Shown here: in pieces, positions 7,797 to 13,886 of the stretch
How positions within the stretch are numbered: position 1 is the first letter of the stretch
How the letters are laid out: every line of letters starts with the position of its first letter
NCBI GenBank assembly: GCA_041479575.1
Contig: JBGOYH010000005.1
Coordinates: 1-32,844, forward strand
Length of the DNA: 32,844 nt
Direction of reading: 5' to 3'
Origin: DASPPK01 sp041479575
Lineage (GTDB): Archaea; Thermoproteota; Bathyarchaeia; Bathyarchaeales; Bathycorpusculaceae
The notes under the pieces: generated by a model
Database searches by the model: none
Seen by the model: only the letters and a program-made list of their open reading frames with translations
Told to the model about the DNA's origin: nothing
Position numbers and translations under genes: made by a program

Positions 7797-8342
7797 TTGA
7801 GCATGCCTAAAGAACTCAAGGATCTTCAAGACAAAAGAGCAAAACTAGAAGATGAATCCCGTACTTTGAAAGAAGAACAAAAGAACCTAGAAGAGAATGT
7901 GAAAGAGCTTGAACAAAAAATAATGGAGCGACTGAAGAACGAAAACAAGACTAGACGCCAGGATATATCTCGACTGAAATCTGTCGTAGATGAACTAGGA
8001 CAGAAATTTGGCCAATTTTCGCAGAGTCAGGAAAACTCTGCATCTACAGAAGAGGCTACATCAAAGAGTTACCTCAAGAAATGTGTCGAATGCGAAAAAG
8101 ACATTCCCATTGCTTCGGAAGAGTGTCAATATTGCGGAGCAAGGCAAACAGAGAATGCTGAACCAGCAGATGAAGCTGCATCAGAAGAACATGAAACAAC
8201 GCAAGAAGAGCCGGCAGAGGAGACTGTAACGATAGGAGTGCTTGAGGATTCCACACGGGTTACAAAGGACGAAATTGGCGAAAAACTAAGCAGACTGAAC
8301 GGAAAAAGGAAGGACGGATTCTTACAGTCTTTGTTCAGATGA
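7797..8342 (+). CDS. Coiled-coil protein with C-terminal zinc ribbon
   Basis: A 181-residue protein. Residues about 5-70 are a charged, heptad-rich coiled coil (K-L-E-D-E-S-R-T-L-K-E-E and similar). This is followed by a zinc ribbon K-C-V-E-C and, eleven residues later, C-Q-Y-C-G-A-R, that is CX2C-X10-CX2C, then a long acidic Glu/Ala linker and a basic tail R-K-D-G-F-L-Q-S-L-F-R. The start is either TTG 7797 or ATG 7803; GGTGA at 7786-7790 lies six bases before the TTG and twelve before the ATG, so the TTG is preferred. Function is unknown; such proteins often act as adaptors. It is the first of three small zinc-ribbon-type genes in a row. Confidence 0.75.
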   Translation: MSMPKELKDLQDKRAKLEDESRTLKEEQKNLEENVKELEQKIMERLKNENKTRRQDISRLKSVVDELGQKFGQFSQSQENSASTEEATSKSYLKKCVECEKDIPIASEECQYCGARQTENAEPADEAASEEHETTQEEPAEETVTIGVLEDSTRVTKDEIGEKLSRLNGKRKDGFLQSLFR

Positions 8343-8368
8343 GCAACCAAGGCAGACCGTGGACTTAG

Positions 8369-8390
8369 GTGGAAAAAGGATAGGCTAGAT
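8369..8390 (+). repeat. Short dispersed repeat, copy 2
   Basis: Second copy of the repeat at 7685-7705, same orientation. It is 22 bases here and also ends in TAGGCTAGAT. It sits 27 bases after the stop of the coiled-coil zinc-ribbon gene and 116 bases before the next ATG. Confidence 0.5.
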
Positions 8391-8505
8391 ACTAGCATTC
8401 GAGGCTCCCGGAGCGCGTGCAGGCAGAATGTAGATTGCTCGTTTGTACACTGGATTCATAATTCTAATAAAACAAAAATGGCAGACGTGAAGCGGAGAAT
8501 GTATA

Positions 8506-8916
8506 ATGAGGATTCTCCGTAGGCAAAGGTCCGCATATGCCCTCAGCTTAATCTTAGCTTTGGCAGGGACAACTGCGCTTCTAATGACGTTGTGGAAGAC
8601 TTGGCCACAGATTTCTTCGGTTAAGGATCCTTTTTCAACTTTTATGAAGCTTCTGTGGACAGAAAAACTGGATTTCATTTCGGGCGTTGAATTCAAACTG
8701 ATATACCTCGTTGTCTTAGGCGATGTTATGCTCATCTCAGCAGTTGTAGTGTATGTCTTGAGCGTACAATGGTTTTTTCTGCCTGGAAAGATCGTGTGGT
8801 ATCGCTGCCCTTTCTGCCACAAAGATTGGAGATCAAGTGGAGACAAGGCATTAGTACATTGCCCTCATTGCCGTCAACTAGTTCATCCAACATTGATCGA
8901 AAAACAAGTCCAGTAG
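8506..8916 (+). CDS. Two-helix membrane protein with C-terminal zinc ribbon
   Basis: A 136-residue protein with a basic N-terminus (R-I-L-R-R-Q-R), a first membrane helix at about 11-30 and a second at about 65-90 (L-I-Y-L-V-V-L-G-D-V-M-L-I-S-A-V-V-V-Y). A zinc ribbon C-P-F-C (Cys101, 104) and C-P-H-C (Cys119, 122) follows. The basic start and the zinc ribbon suggest both ends are cytoplasmic, with a short loop outside. The ATG at 8506 has GGAG about nine bases upstream. Function not recognised; membrane-tethered zinc ribbons are common in archaea and may recruit soluble partners. Confidence 0.75.
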   Translation: MRILRRQRSAYALSLILALAGTTALLMTLWKTWPQISSVKDPFSTFMKLLWTEKLDFISGVEFKLIYLVVLGDVMLISAVVVYVLSVQWFFLPGKIVWYRCPFCHKDWRSSGDKALVHCPHCRQLVHPTLIEKQVQ

Positions 8917-9014
8917 CGCGCGAACCATACTGAATTAGAGTCTAGCCACGATTACCCTCTCGTCTGCGATACTGTTATCATGATGTCTATGCAATTTTCA
9001 ACTTGGTTAGCACC

Positions 9015-9254
9015 ATGAGCGAAGTAAAAAAACGTCCCAAGTGCGGTGGAGAAATGGAGCGGGACAAAGGGCTATTCGTTTACGGGGGTGTTTTTCGCTT
9101 AACAAAGAAGGGCGATGTCGACGGCGATAGAATCACTCCTTTCTACTTCAAAGACTGTGGCTACATCGAATTCTATAATAAACTAAAAGAGAAGAAGGAA
9201 CAAGCCATGAGTGAAAAAGAGTATCCCATACATTATCATTTTGGAGTGCCATAG
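9015..9254 (+). CDS. Small protein with degenerate zinc-ribbon knuckles
   Basis: A 79-residue protein from ATG 9015 (an in-frame TTG lies at 9003). It resembles archaeal zinc-ribbon proteins that start K-K-C-P-K-C-G-G-E-M and later read C-K-N-C-G-Y-I-E. Here the wording is R-P-K-C-G-G-E-M and F-K-D-C-G-Y-I-E-F-Y, so the first Cys of each CX2C knuckle is missing and only two Cys remain. Two His residues near the C-terminus (I-H-Y-H-F) could in principle contribute ligands. It may be a decaying gene, a protein that binds metal as a dimer, or the result of base-calling errors. Confidence 0.6.
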   Translation: MSEVKKRPKCGGEMERDKGLFVYGGVFRLTKKGDVDGDRITPFYFKDCGYIEFYNKLKEKKEQAMSEKEYPIHYHFGVP

Positions 9255-9366
9255 AACAGTGCGCGCAACAACTGGAAAAGGTGAATACTCCGAGGAGAAT
9301 TTGAACTATTTCATGTTGAAAAAAGAAGATTTAGTGTGTAAGAAGTCTTTCCCCTTGTCCTAAGTG

Positions 9367-9377
9367 TTTTAATAATA
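9367..9377 (+). promoter_or_regulatory. Probable TATA box of the SMC operon
   Basis: TTTTAATAATA stands about 50 bases before the ATG of the SMC-like gene. With an archaeal TATA-to-start spacing of about 25, transcription would begin near 9397. A GAGGA ribosome site at 9406-9410 then precedes the ATG by ten bases. Confidence 0.5.
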
Positions 9378-9420
9378 GAATTTTCACCTCTATAGCCTAC
9401 CCGATGAGGAAAAACCATCG

Positions 9421-11385
9421 ATGCTGATTCAAGAGGTAATCCTAGAGAACTTCATGAGTTACGAATATGCTAGGGTACCTTTCAAATCAGGTGTCAACGT
9501 TGTCTGTGGACCAAACGGTTCTGGAAAATCATCACTTTTGCTGGCTATTTCTGTGGCTCTGGGGCAGTCTTACACGGAACGGTCGAAGAAGCTGAGCGAC
9601 CTTATCCGATGGGGCAAAGATCAGGCCCGCGTCACCTTGGTTTTGGATAATACAAGAAAGGGAAGAAACAGGCCCGTTCCAAGATACAACAAAGACCAGA
9701 TTTTTCTCACGCGTGTCTTGCGGAGAGATGGAACCTACTGGTTCTCGCTTGAAAACCGGGCTGTCACGAAGCAAGATGTTGAAAGATTCTTGGGAAAGTT
9801 GGGTGTTGACCCGGATAATATACTCATCATTATGCATCAAAACATGGTTGAGCAATTGACTGTGCTTTCTGTACAGGAAAAGTTGCGAATGGTTGAGGCA
9901 GCTGTTGGACTTGAACCCTATCGTGAAAACGTGTTGCAGGCACACAAGAAGCTGACTCGCATACTGAGTCAAGAAGAGTCGATGAGCAAACTTCTCGAGT
10001 CAGCTGAACAGACACTGAATTACTGGAGAGAACAGTATGACAGGTACCAAGAGAAGAAGCAACTGCAGTCAAAAAGAAGGTTCTTGGAAAGAGAACTTGC
10101 ATGGGCAGAAGTGGCAAGAAGGGAAGAGACAGTCAGACAACTGGAAAATGACAAGAAAAAGCAACAAGACATCCTCAGCCAGATCGAACGACAGACAAAC
10201 TCGATGAAGAATGACCTGCAGAACCAAGAAAATGAACGTGGAAAACTGAAGGATGACTGGAAGAGACTTTTCGATGAACGCCTGAGCTTCGAACGCCAGA
10301 AAGCCGGGAATTCATCAGCAGTTTCGTTTTATGAACAACTCTTGGAAGAAACACCATCGTTGGAGGGTCTTGGCCAAAAACTCGGCAAAGACACACGACC
10401 TGAAGTGGGACACGGTTCGAAGAAAACGGTGCAGATCAAGCTTCTGAGGAGTGAACAACTCGAGGAGTTAATACAAAACTCGAAAGAGCACACCTCAAAA
10501 TTGGACGCTGAAATAGAGAGGAATGAGACTAGATCGAAGCAGTGGGAGGAAGAAACCGAAAAGGTAGGAAATCAAATCCTGAACCTTCGAATTGAATTGG
10601 CGTTGCTACAGTATCGCACGGAAAACGCTGCTGCTAATCTTGAAGAGCTGGAAAGATCTCTAAGAGAAGCAAAAACCCGTCTAAGTGAGACGATGAGCAA
10701 AGCTGAGCAAGTCGGAGCCAGAGTTGCCGTCCTGAAGGATATAAGCGAAGTCTTCGACGAAATACGTGTCACAGAAGGGCATTTAGCCGCACTTGTAGAC
10801 GTTTCAGAAGACGTCGAACGTATGTATGAGTCCTATTCGAAGCTTTATCTGGAGCTGAAAGAGAAAGCCCAGCTTGTTGCCGAGAACCGCGAAAAAACAC
10901 TGGAAGAAGTCAAAACAAGAATGCAGGCATGGCGAACAGTCATAGAAACCCTTCTCGACCGTGTCAACCTGGAATACCAGAAAACCCTGACCCAAGCCCA
11001 AGCCGTGGGAGAAGTCAGACTTGCCAACGGACACGACATAGAAACAGCTGGACTCGAAATTCTAGTCGGCTTCAAAGGAGGGAAACCCGTTCCGCTCGAT
11101 GCCTACACCCAGAGCGGCGGAGAGAGAACTACCGCAACGATGAGCTTTCTGCTATCTTTGCAGCAGCATGTCCGTTCTCCTTTCCGTGCAGTTGACGAAT
11201 ACGACATCCACATGGACCCCAAAAACCGCGAAATCATCGCGCAAATGCTCGTCTCAAGAGTCAATGACTCAAACGCACAATACCTAGTCATAACTCCAAG
11301 CCAGATAACCTTCACAAAAGAAGGAATCAACATAATCACCGTTCAAAACATCGAAGGCAAATCGATAATCAGAGAGGTAGCCTAA
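9421..11385 (+). CDS. Smc5-like SMC-family ATPase with short arms and no recognisable hinge
   Basis: A 654-residue ABC-type ATPase. Head parts: Walker A G-P-N-G-S-G-K-S (30-37), Q-loop region I-I-M-H-Q-N (around Gln140), signature Q-S-G-G-E-R (Ser565-Glu568), Walker B ending V-D-E (Asp592, Glu593), then D-I-H-M-D-P-K-N-R-E and Y-L-V-I-T-P. This wording fits eukaryotic Smc5 (Q-S-G-G-E-R; V-D-E-I-N-Q-G-M-D-P; Y-F-x-I-T-P) better than Smc1-4, bacterial SMC or Rad50. Charged coiled coils at about 175-295 and 345-510 flank a non-coil stretch of only about 45 residues (296-340), far shorter than a normal SMC hinge; no CXXC zinc hook is present. The stop overlaps the next ATG (TAATG). Probably the motor of a DNA-binding complex with the two following proteins. 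Confidence 0.88.
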   Translation: MLIQEVILENFMSYEYARVPFKSGVNVVCGPNGSGKSSLLLAISVALGQSYTERSKKLSDLIRWGKDQARVTLVLDNTRKGRNRPVPRYNKDQIFLTRVLRRDGTYWFSLENRAVTKQDVERFLGKLGVDPDNILIIMHQNMVEQLTVLSVQEKLRMVEAAVGLEPYRENVLQAHKKLTRILSQEESMSKLLESAEQTLNYWREQYDRYQEKKQLQSKRRFLERELAWAEVARREETVRQLENDKKKQQDILSQIERQTNSMKNDLQNQENERGKLKDDWKRLFDERLSFERQKAGNSSAVSFYEQLLEETPSLEGLGQKLGKDTRPEVGHGSKKTVQIKLLRSEQLEELIQNSKEHTSKLDAEIERNETRSKQWEEETEKVGNQILNLRIELALLQYRTENAAANLEELERSLREAKTRLSETMSKAEQVGARVAVLKDISEVFDEIRVTEGHLAALVDVSEDVERMYESYSKLYLELKEKAQLVAENREKTLEEVKTRMQAWRTVIETLLDRVNLEYQKTLTQAQAVGEVRLANGHDIETAGLEILVGFKGGKPVPLDAYTQSGGERTTATMSFLLSLQQHVRSPFRAVDEYDIHMDPKNREIIAQMLVSRVNDSNAQYLVITPSQITFTKEGINIITVQNIEGKSIIREVA

Positions 11386-12212
11386 TGCAGTCTAGAAAAG
11401 CATATGAAAAGCTCGGAAGAGAAAAACTTCAACGCATAATAGAAACATGCAAATCAGTCGAAGAACGTTCACTTGACCCATTCCTAATAGACATCACTGC
11501 CAACATCGGTACAGTCAAACAATACTTTCCAGAATGGAAAATCCCAGAAGACCTCTGCCTAGACGCTGAAACACTGCATCGCATAGCCTCTGTTGTCAAA
11601 CTTCAAAGCGAATGGGTCAAACACCGTTCAACCTCACTCTACGCAGACCCGTTTCTGCTTGAAGAAAAACTCAAACGCATGGACAAAGCAGAAATCGCCA
11701 GAACCCTCCTCAAAGCCTGGCATCCACTCATCGAGTGGGAACAGATATCGCTTCACAGCCTATCCGAAGCCGTAAGATACTGGAACAGCCTTATCCCGCT
11801 GGAAGAAAGGTGGAAAGAAACTCCCCCAGCTGAAGTTGAAGCCAGCTCCACAACGCGTGAACAACTTGTTCGCGAGAGAATTTTACGAGACAGAGCCTTC
11901 TCTGAAGAGTTGGAAAGCTTTTGGCATGAACTTAGCAACTTCGTCGAAGAGAAAGGCGAAAAAGGAAAAGTCAGGTACTGGGATTTCATCGGTGCAGAAT
12001 CTTACGATGAGACAGTAGATAGAGCTTTCATGACAAGCTTTCTTGTCACGTATGGTTATGCTACTCTGGAAATACATCCGTTAGAAGAAGAGACTTTTCT
12101 GGTGCCTTATGAAAAACCAGTCGTCAGATCTGCGAAGACGCAGCTGGTTTCCATACCGATCTCGGTTTCATTCAACGAGTGGCAGAAGTGGAAGCGAGGA
12201 GAACTGAAGTGA
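11385..12212 (+). CDS. Kleisin-like subunit resembling Nse4
   Basis: A 275-residue, mostly helical protein. Its last 65 residues read as a small winged-helix domain (A-F-M-T-S-F-L-V-T-Y-G-Y-A-T-L, then P-Y-E-K-P-V-V-R, then V-S-F-N-E-W-Q-K-W). The order matches the C-terminal kleisin domain of Nse4: a helix ending S-F-L-V-x-x-G, a beta strand, a P-x-V stretch and a final strand plus W-x-x-W/M helix. That domain binds the SMC head. The N-terminal part (residues 1-60) is helical, as expected for the neck-binding half, and residues 95-140 form a linker region. It is coupled to the SMC gene by TAATG and to the next gene by GTGA. The kleisin call rests on pattern and context and is weaker than the SMC call. 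Confidence 0.6.
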   Translation: MQSRKAYEKLGREKLQRIIETCKSVEERSLDPFLIDITANIGTVKQYFPEWKIPEDLCLDAETLHRIASVVKLQSEWVKHRSTSLYADPFLLEEKLKRMDKAEIARTLLKAWHPLIEWEQISLHSLSEAVRYWNSLIPLEERWKETPPAEVEASSTTREQLVRERILRDRAFSEELESFWHELSNFVEEKGEKGKVRYWDFIGAESYDETVDRAFMTSFLVTYGYATLEIHPLEEETFLVPYEKPVVRSAKTQLVSIPISVSFNEWQKWKRGELK

Positions 12213-12775
12213 GCAAGAGAAAAGCCACTTATGCTGCAAAACTGAAGCGGGCAACGCACTTGCTGTTTTTCAAGAGACACGCAAAACCAGGGGTAAAAGG
12301 ATGGGAACTGCGCAAGGCTCTAGGTTCCGACTATCCAAAAGTATTGAAAATCATGGACGACTATTTGAAAAACATGGACTTGGAAGTAAAGACCGTTTTC
12401 GAAGAAGGAAAGCAAACAGAGAAACCCTCACTAGAACAACTTGATAGAGCAAGATTCTATGTAGCGCTGCGAGGCGAACTTGTGCCAAAAGAAGCAAAGA
12501 TGATAGGATGGCGCATCGACGACTTCGCAGGGCTCGCAATAGCAATTGCCCACATAATATCCAAGAAAGGAAAGGCCCCAAGAGAAGAAGTTGAGGAGCT
12601 ATTGCGAGAAAAACTCCCAGGATGGAAAGTCGGACTCAACCTTGAAAGATACATTAGATACGGATACCTGACTCAAGATGACAATAGACAACTGTACTTA
12701 GACTGGAGAACACGGGCAGAAGTTGACCAGAAAGCCCTGATCGATCTTCTCCTAAGCGCAGAAACGAAAGCTTAA
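12209..12775 (+). CDS. Kite-type tandem winged-helix subunit resembling Nse3/MAGE
   Basis: A 188-residue protein from GTG 12209, chosen because GAGGAG (12196-12201) lies seven bases upstream and the GTGA overlaps the kleisin stop; an in-frame ATG at 12179 is less likely. Two winged-helix units are visible. The first is around residues 28-85 (Y-P-K-V-L-K-I-M-D-D-Y-L, D-L-E-V-K-T-V-F, R-A-R-F-Y-V-A-L-R-G). The second is around residues 98-170 (D-D-F-A-G-L-A-I-A-I-A-H-I-I-S-K-K-G-K-A, then E-E-V-E-E-L-L, I-R-Y-G-Y-L). Helix and strand order resembles the MAGE domain of Nse3 (A-x-x-x-L-x-x-x-F-G then G-L-L-x-x-I-L-x-x-I-x-x-x-G). Kite proteins bind the kleisin middle region and DNA. No RING finger is present, so it is Nse3-like rather than Nse1-like. 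Confidence 0.6.
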   Translation: MSKRKATYAAKLKRATHLLFFKRHAKPGVKGWELRKALGSDYPKVLKIMDDYLKNMDLEVKTVFEEGKQTEKPSLEQLDRARFYVALRGELVPKEAKMIGWRIDDFAGLAIAIAHIISKKGKAPREEVEELLREKLPGWKVGLNLERYIRYGYLTQDDNRQLYLDWRTRAEVDQKALIDLLLSAETKA

Positions 12776-12923
12776 TCGGCGCATTAGAAAACAAGTCTCG
12801 CTGAGAATTTCTATGCGACAATCTATCCTAGATGTCTTCGAAATGGAAGCTCACCGACCCCACTTCATCACACCTCACGAAAACATCGGCTGAATACGAT
12901 GCACCAACGGGAAATCCGGCTTG

Positions 12924-13115
12924 CTAACGCCGTATCTTTTGAAAGACAAAGGCTATCGCGTCAATAACTAACAAGGCCACGAGAATCAGCAGTGGGCTGC
13001 CTAAGAATTGATGTGTGAAATCATCCGCTCTGACTGTGCCAACAAGGGCAAAAAAGAGAACCAACAGGTGGGCACATATTTTTGCCAATCGTTTCATGAT
13101 CTCAGCGTCTGTCAT
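12924..13115 (-). CDS. Small two-helix membrane protein (63 residues)
   Basis: It begins one base after the nusA stop (TAG-g-ATG), so it is probably the last gene of the RNA polymerase operon. Residues about 12-30 (I-C-A-H-L-L-V-L-F-F-A-L-V-G-T-V-R-A) look like a signal peptide or first membrane helix; residues 39-57 form a second helix (L-L-I-L-V-A-L-L-V-I-D-A-I-A-F-V-F), ending in Q-K-I-R-R. No family recognised. In most archaea rps12 follows nusA here. The 148 bases from 12776 to 12923 hold nothing I can support. Confidence 0.5.
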   Translation of the reverse strand: MTDAEIMKRLAKICAHLLVLFFALVGTVRADDFTHQFLGSPLLILVALLVIDAIAFVFQKIRR

Positions 13116-13116
13116 C

Positions 13117-13554
13117 CTATGTTATGCTTACGTTCTGTATGTCGAAGTATCGTTTTGCCAGGAAGCGTAGTCTTTCAGCGTTTCTGCCGTTCTTCCCTAT
13201 GGCTACGCCTTTGTCCTTCGGGTTAACAGCCACGACAGCAATGCTCTTGCCGTCTGGTCTTTCCGTTATGCGAACCTCTTTGACCGTTGCCGGCTTCAAA
13301 GCGTTCTTGATGAACTGTGCAGGCTCCTCAGCATATTCTATTATCTCATGTTTTTTCCCAGTCATTCTCTCGAGAGTGTGGATGTTTCTGCCGCCTCTTC
13401 CTATAGCCACGCCTACTTGTCCTTCGTTCACGACATAAAGAACACGTGCTTGCTCTTCATCGATGATGCAGTCTTTGACGCTGGCACTAGTTATGCTTTC
13501 GAACAATGCGATATAACGCATCTCGTTGCTGGTGAACTTTATTCCAGTTGTCAT
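13117..13554 (-). CDS. nusA: Archaeal NusA-like protein with two KH domains
   Basis: A 145-residue protein of the short archaeal NusA type, which lacks the bacterial N-terminal and S1 domains. The first KH loop is I-G-R-G-G-R-N (about residues 52-58) and the second I-G-K-N-G-R-N (about 118-124). It is expected to bind nascent RNA and modulate elongation or termination. Its ATG overlaps the upstream L30e stop by four bases (ATGA), and its position after the polymerase genes is the classical archaeal one. Confidence 0.95.
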   Translation of the reverse strand: MTTGIKFTSNEMRYIALFESITSASVKDCIIDEEQARVLYVVNEGQVGVAIGRGGRNIHTLERMTGKKHEIIEYAEEPAQFIKNALKPATVKEVRITERPDGKSIAVVAVNPKDKGVAIGKNGRNAERLRFLAKRYFDIQNVSIT

Positions 13555-13886
13555 TCATTTCCTCCGCCGGATTCGTCGGTCTCAGCGGTCTCCGTCAACT
13601 TGAGGATTTCTGAGTCGCCTGGCTCTCTTATACTTAACGCTGAAACCGTGAAGGGTTTGCCGCATGTGGCAGCTAAATCCAATGATGATCCCTTATAGAT
13701 TATTAGTGGAACCTTTGAAAGCTTGGAGTAGTATTCAACGTCTCCGCGAACGTTCTTGGGAGCATTTGCCGCCAAAATTATGAGTTTGGCTCTACCTGTC
13801 TGAGCGCTTTGAACTGCCGAGCTTGCTCCAAAAGATACTTTACCGGTTTTCACTGCCGCTGCGATTGCTTTGTCTACGTCAATCAC
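13551..13886 (-). CDS. rpl30e: Ribosomal protein L30e-like
   Basis: A 111-residue L7Ae/L30e-superfamily protein: A-I-A-A-A-V-K-T-G-K-V-S-F-G near the start, L-I-I-L-A-A-N-A-P-K-N-V (about residues 34-45), P-L-I-I-Y-K-G-S-S-L-D-L-A, and C-G-K-P-F-T-V-S-A. It binds kink-turn RNA, most likely in the large ribosomal subunit. The GTG start overlaps the rpoA stop (GTGA). The C-terminal 20 residues are an acidic and Gly-rich tail (T-E-T-A-E-T-D-E-S-G-G-G) longer than usual. Confidence 0.93.
   Translation of the reverse strand: MIDVDKAIAAAVKTGKVSFGASSAVQSAQTGRAKLIILAANAPKNVRGDVEYYSKLSKVPLIIYKGSSLDLAATCGKPFTVSALSIREPGDSEILKLTETAETDESGGGNE

Noticed and set aside
8385..8846. Minus-strand frame of 153 codons
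   Set aside because: It is antisense to the zinc-ribbon membrane protein gene, which has clear helices and CX2C motifs; the minus product has no such order.
9421..11385. Rad50 or RecN as identity of the ATPase
   Set aside because: There is no CXXC zinc hook, no mre11 neighbour, and the D-loop and end motifs fit Smc5 better.
9421..12775. Wadjet/JetABCD or MukBEF-type system
   Set aside because: No JetD-like nuclease gene follows, and head motifs are Smc5-like rather than MukB/JetC-like, although the kleisin-kite layout is shared in principle.
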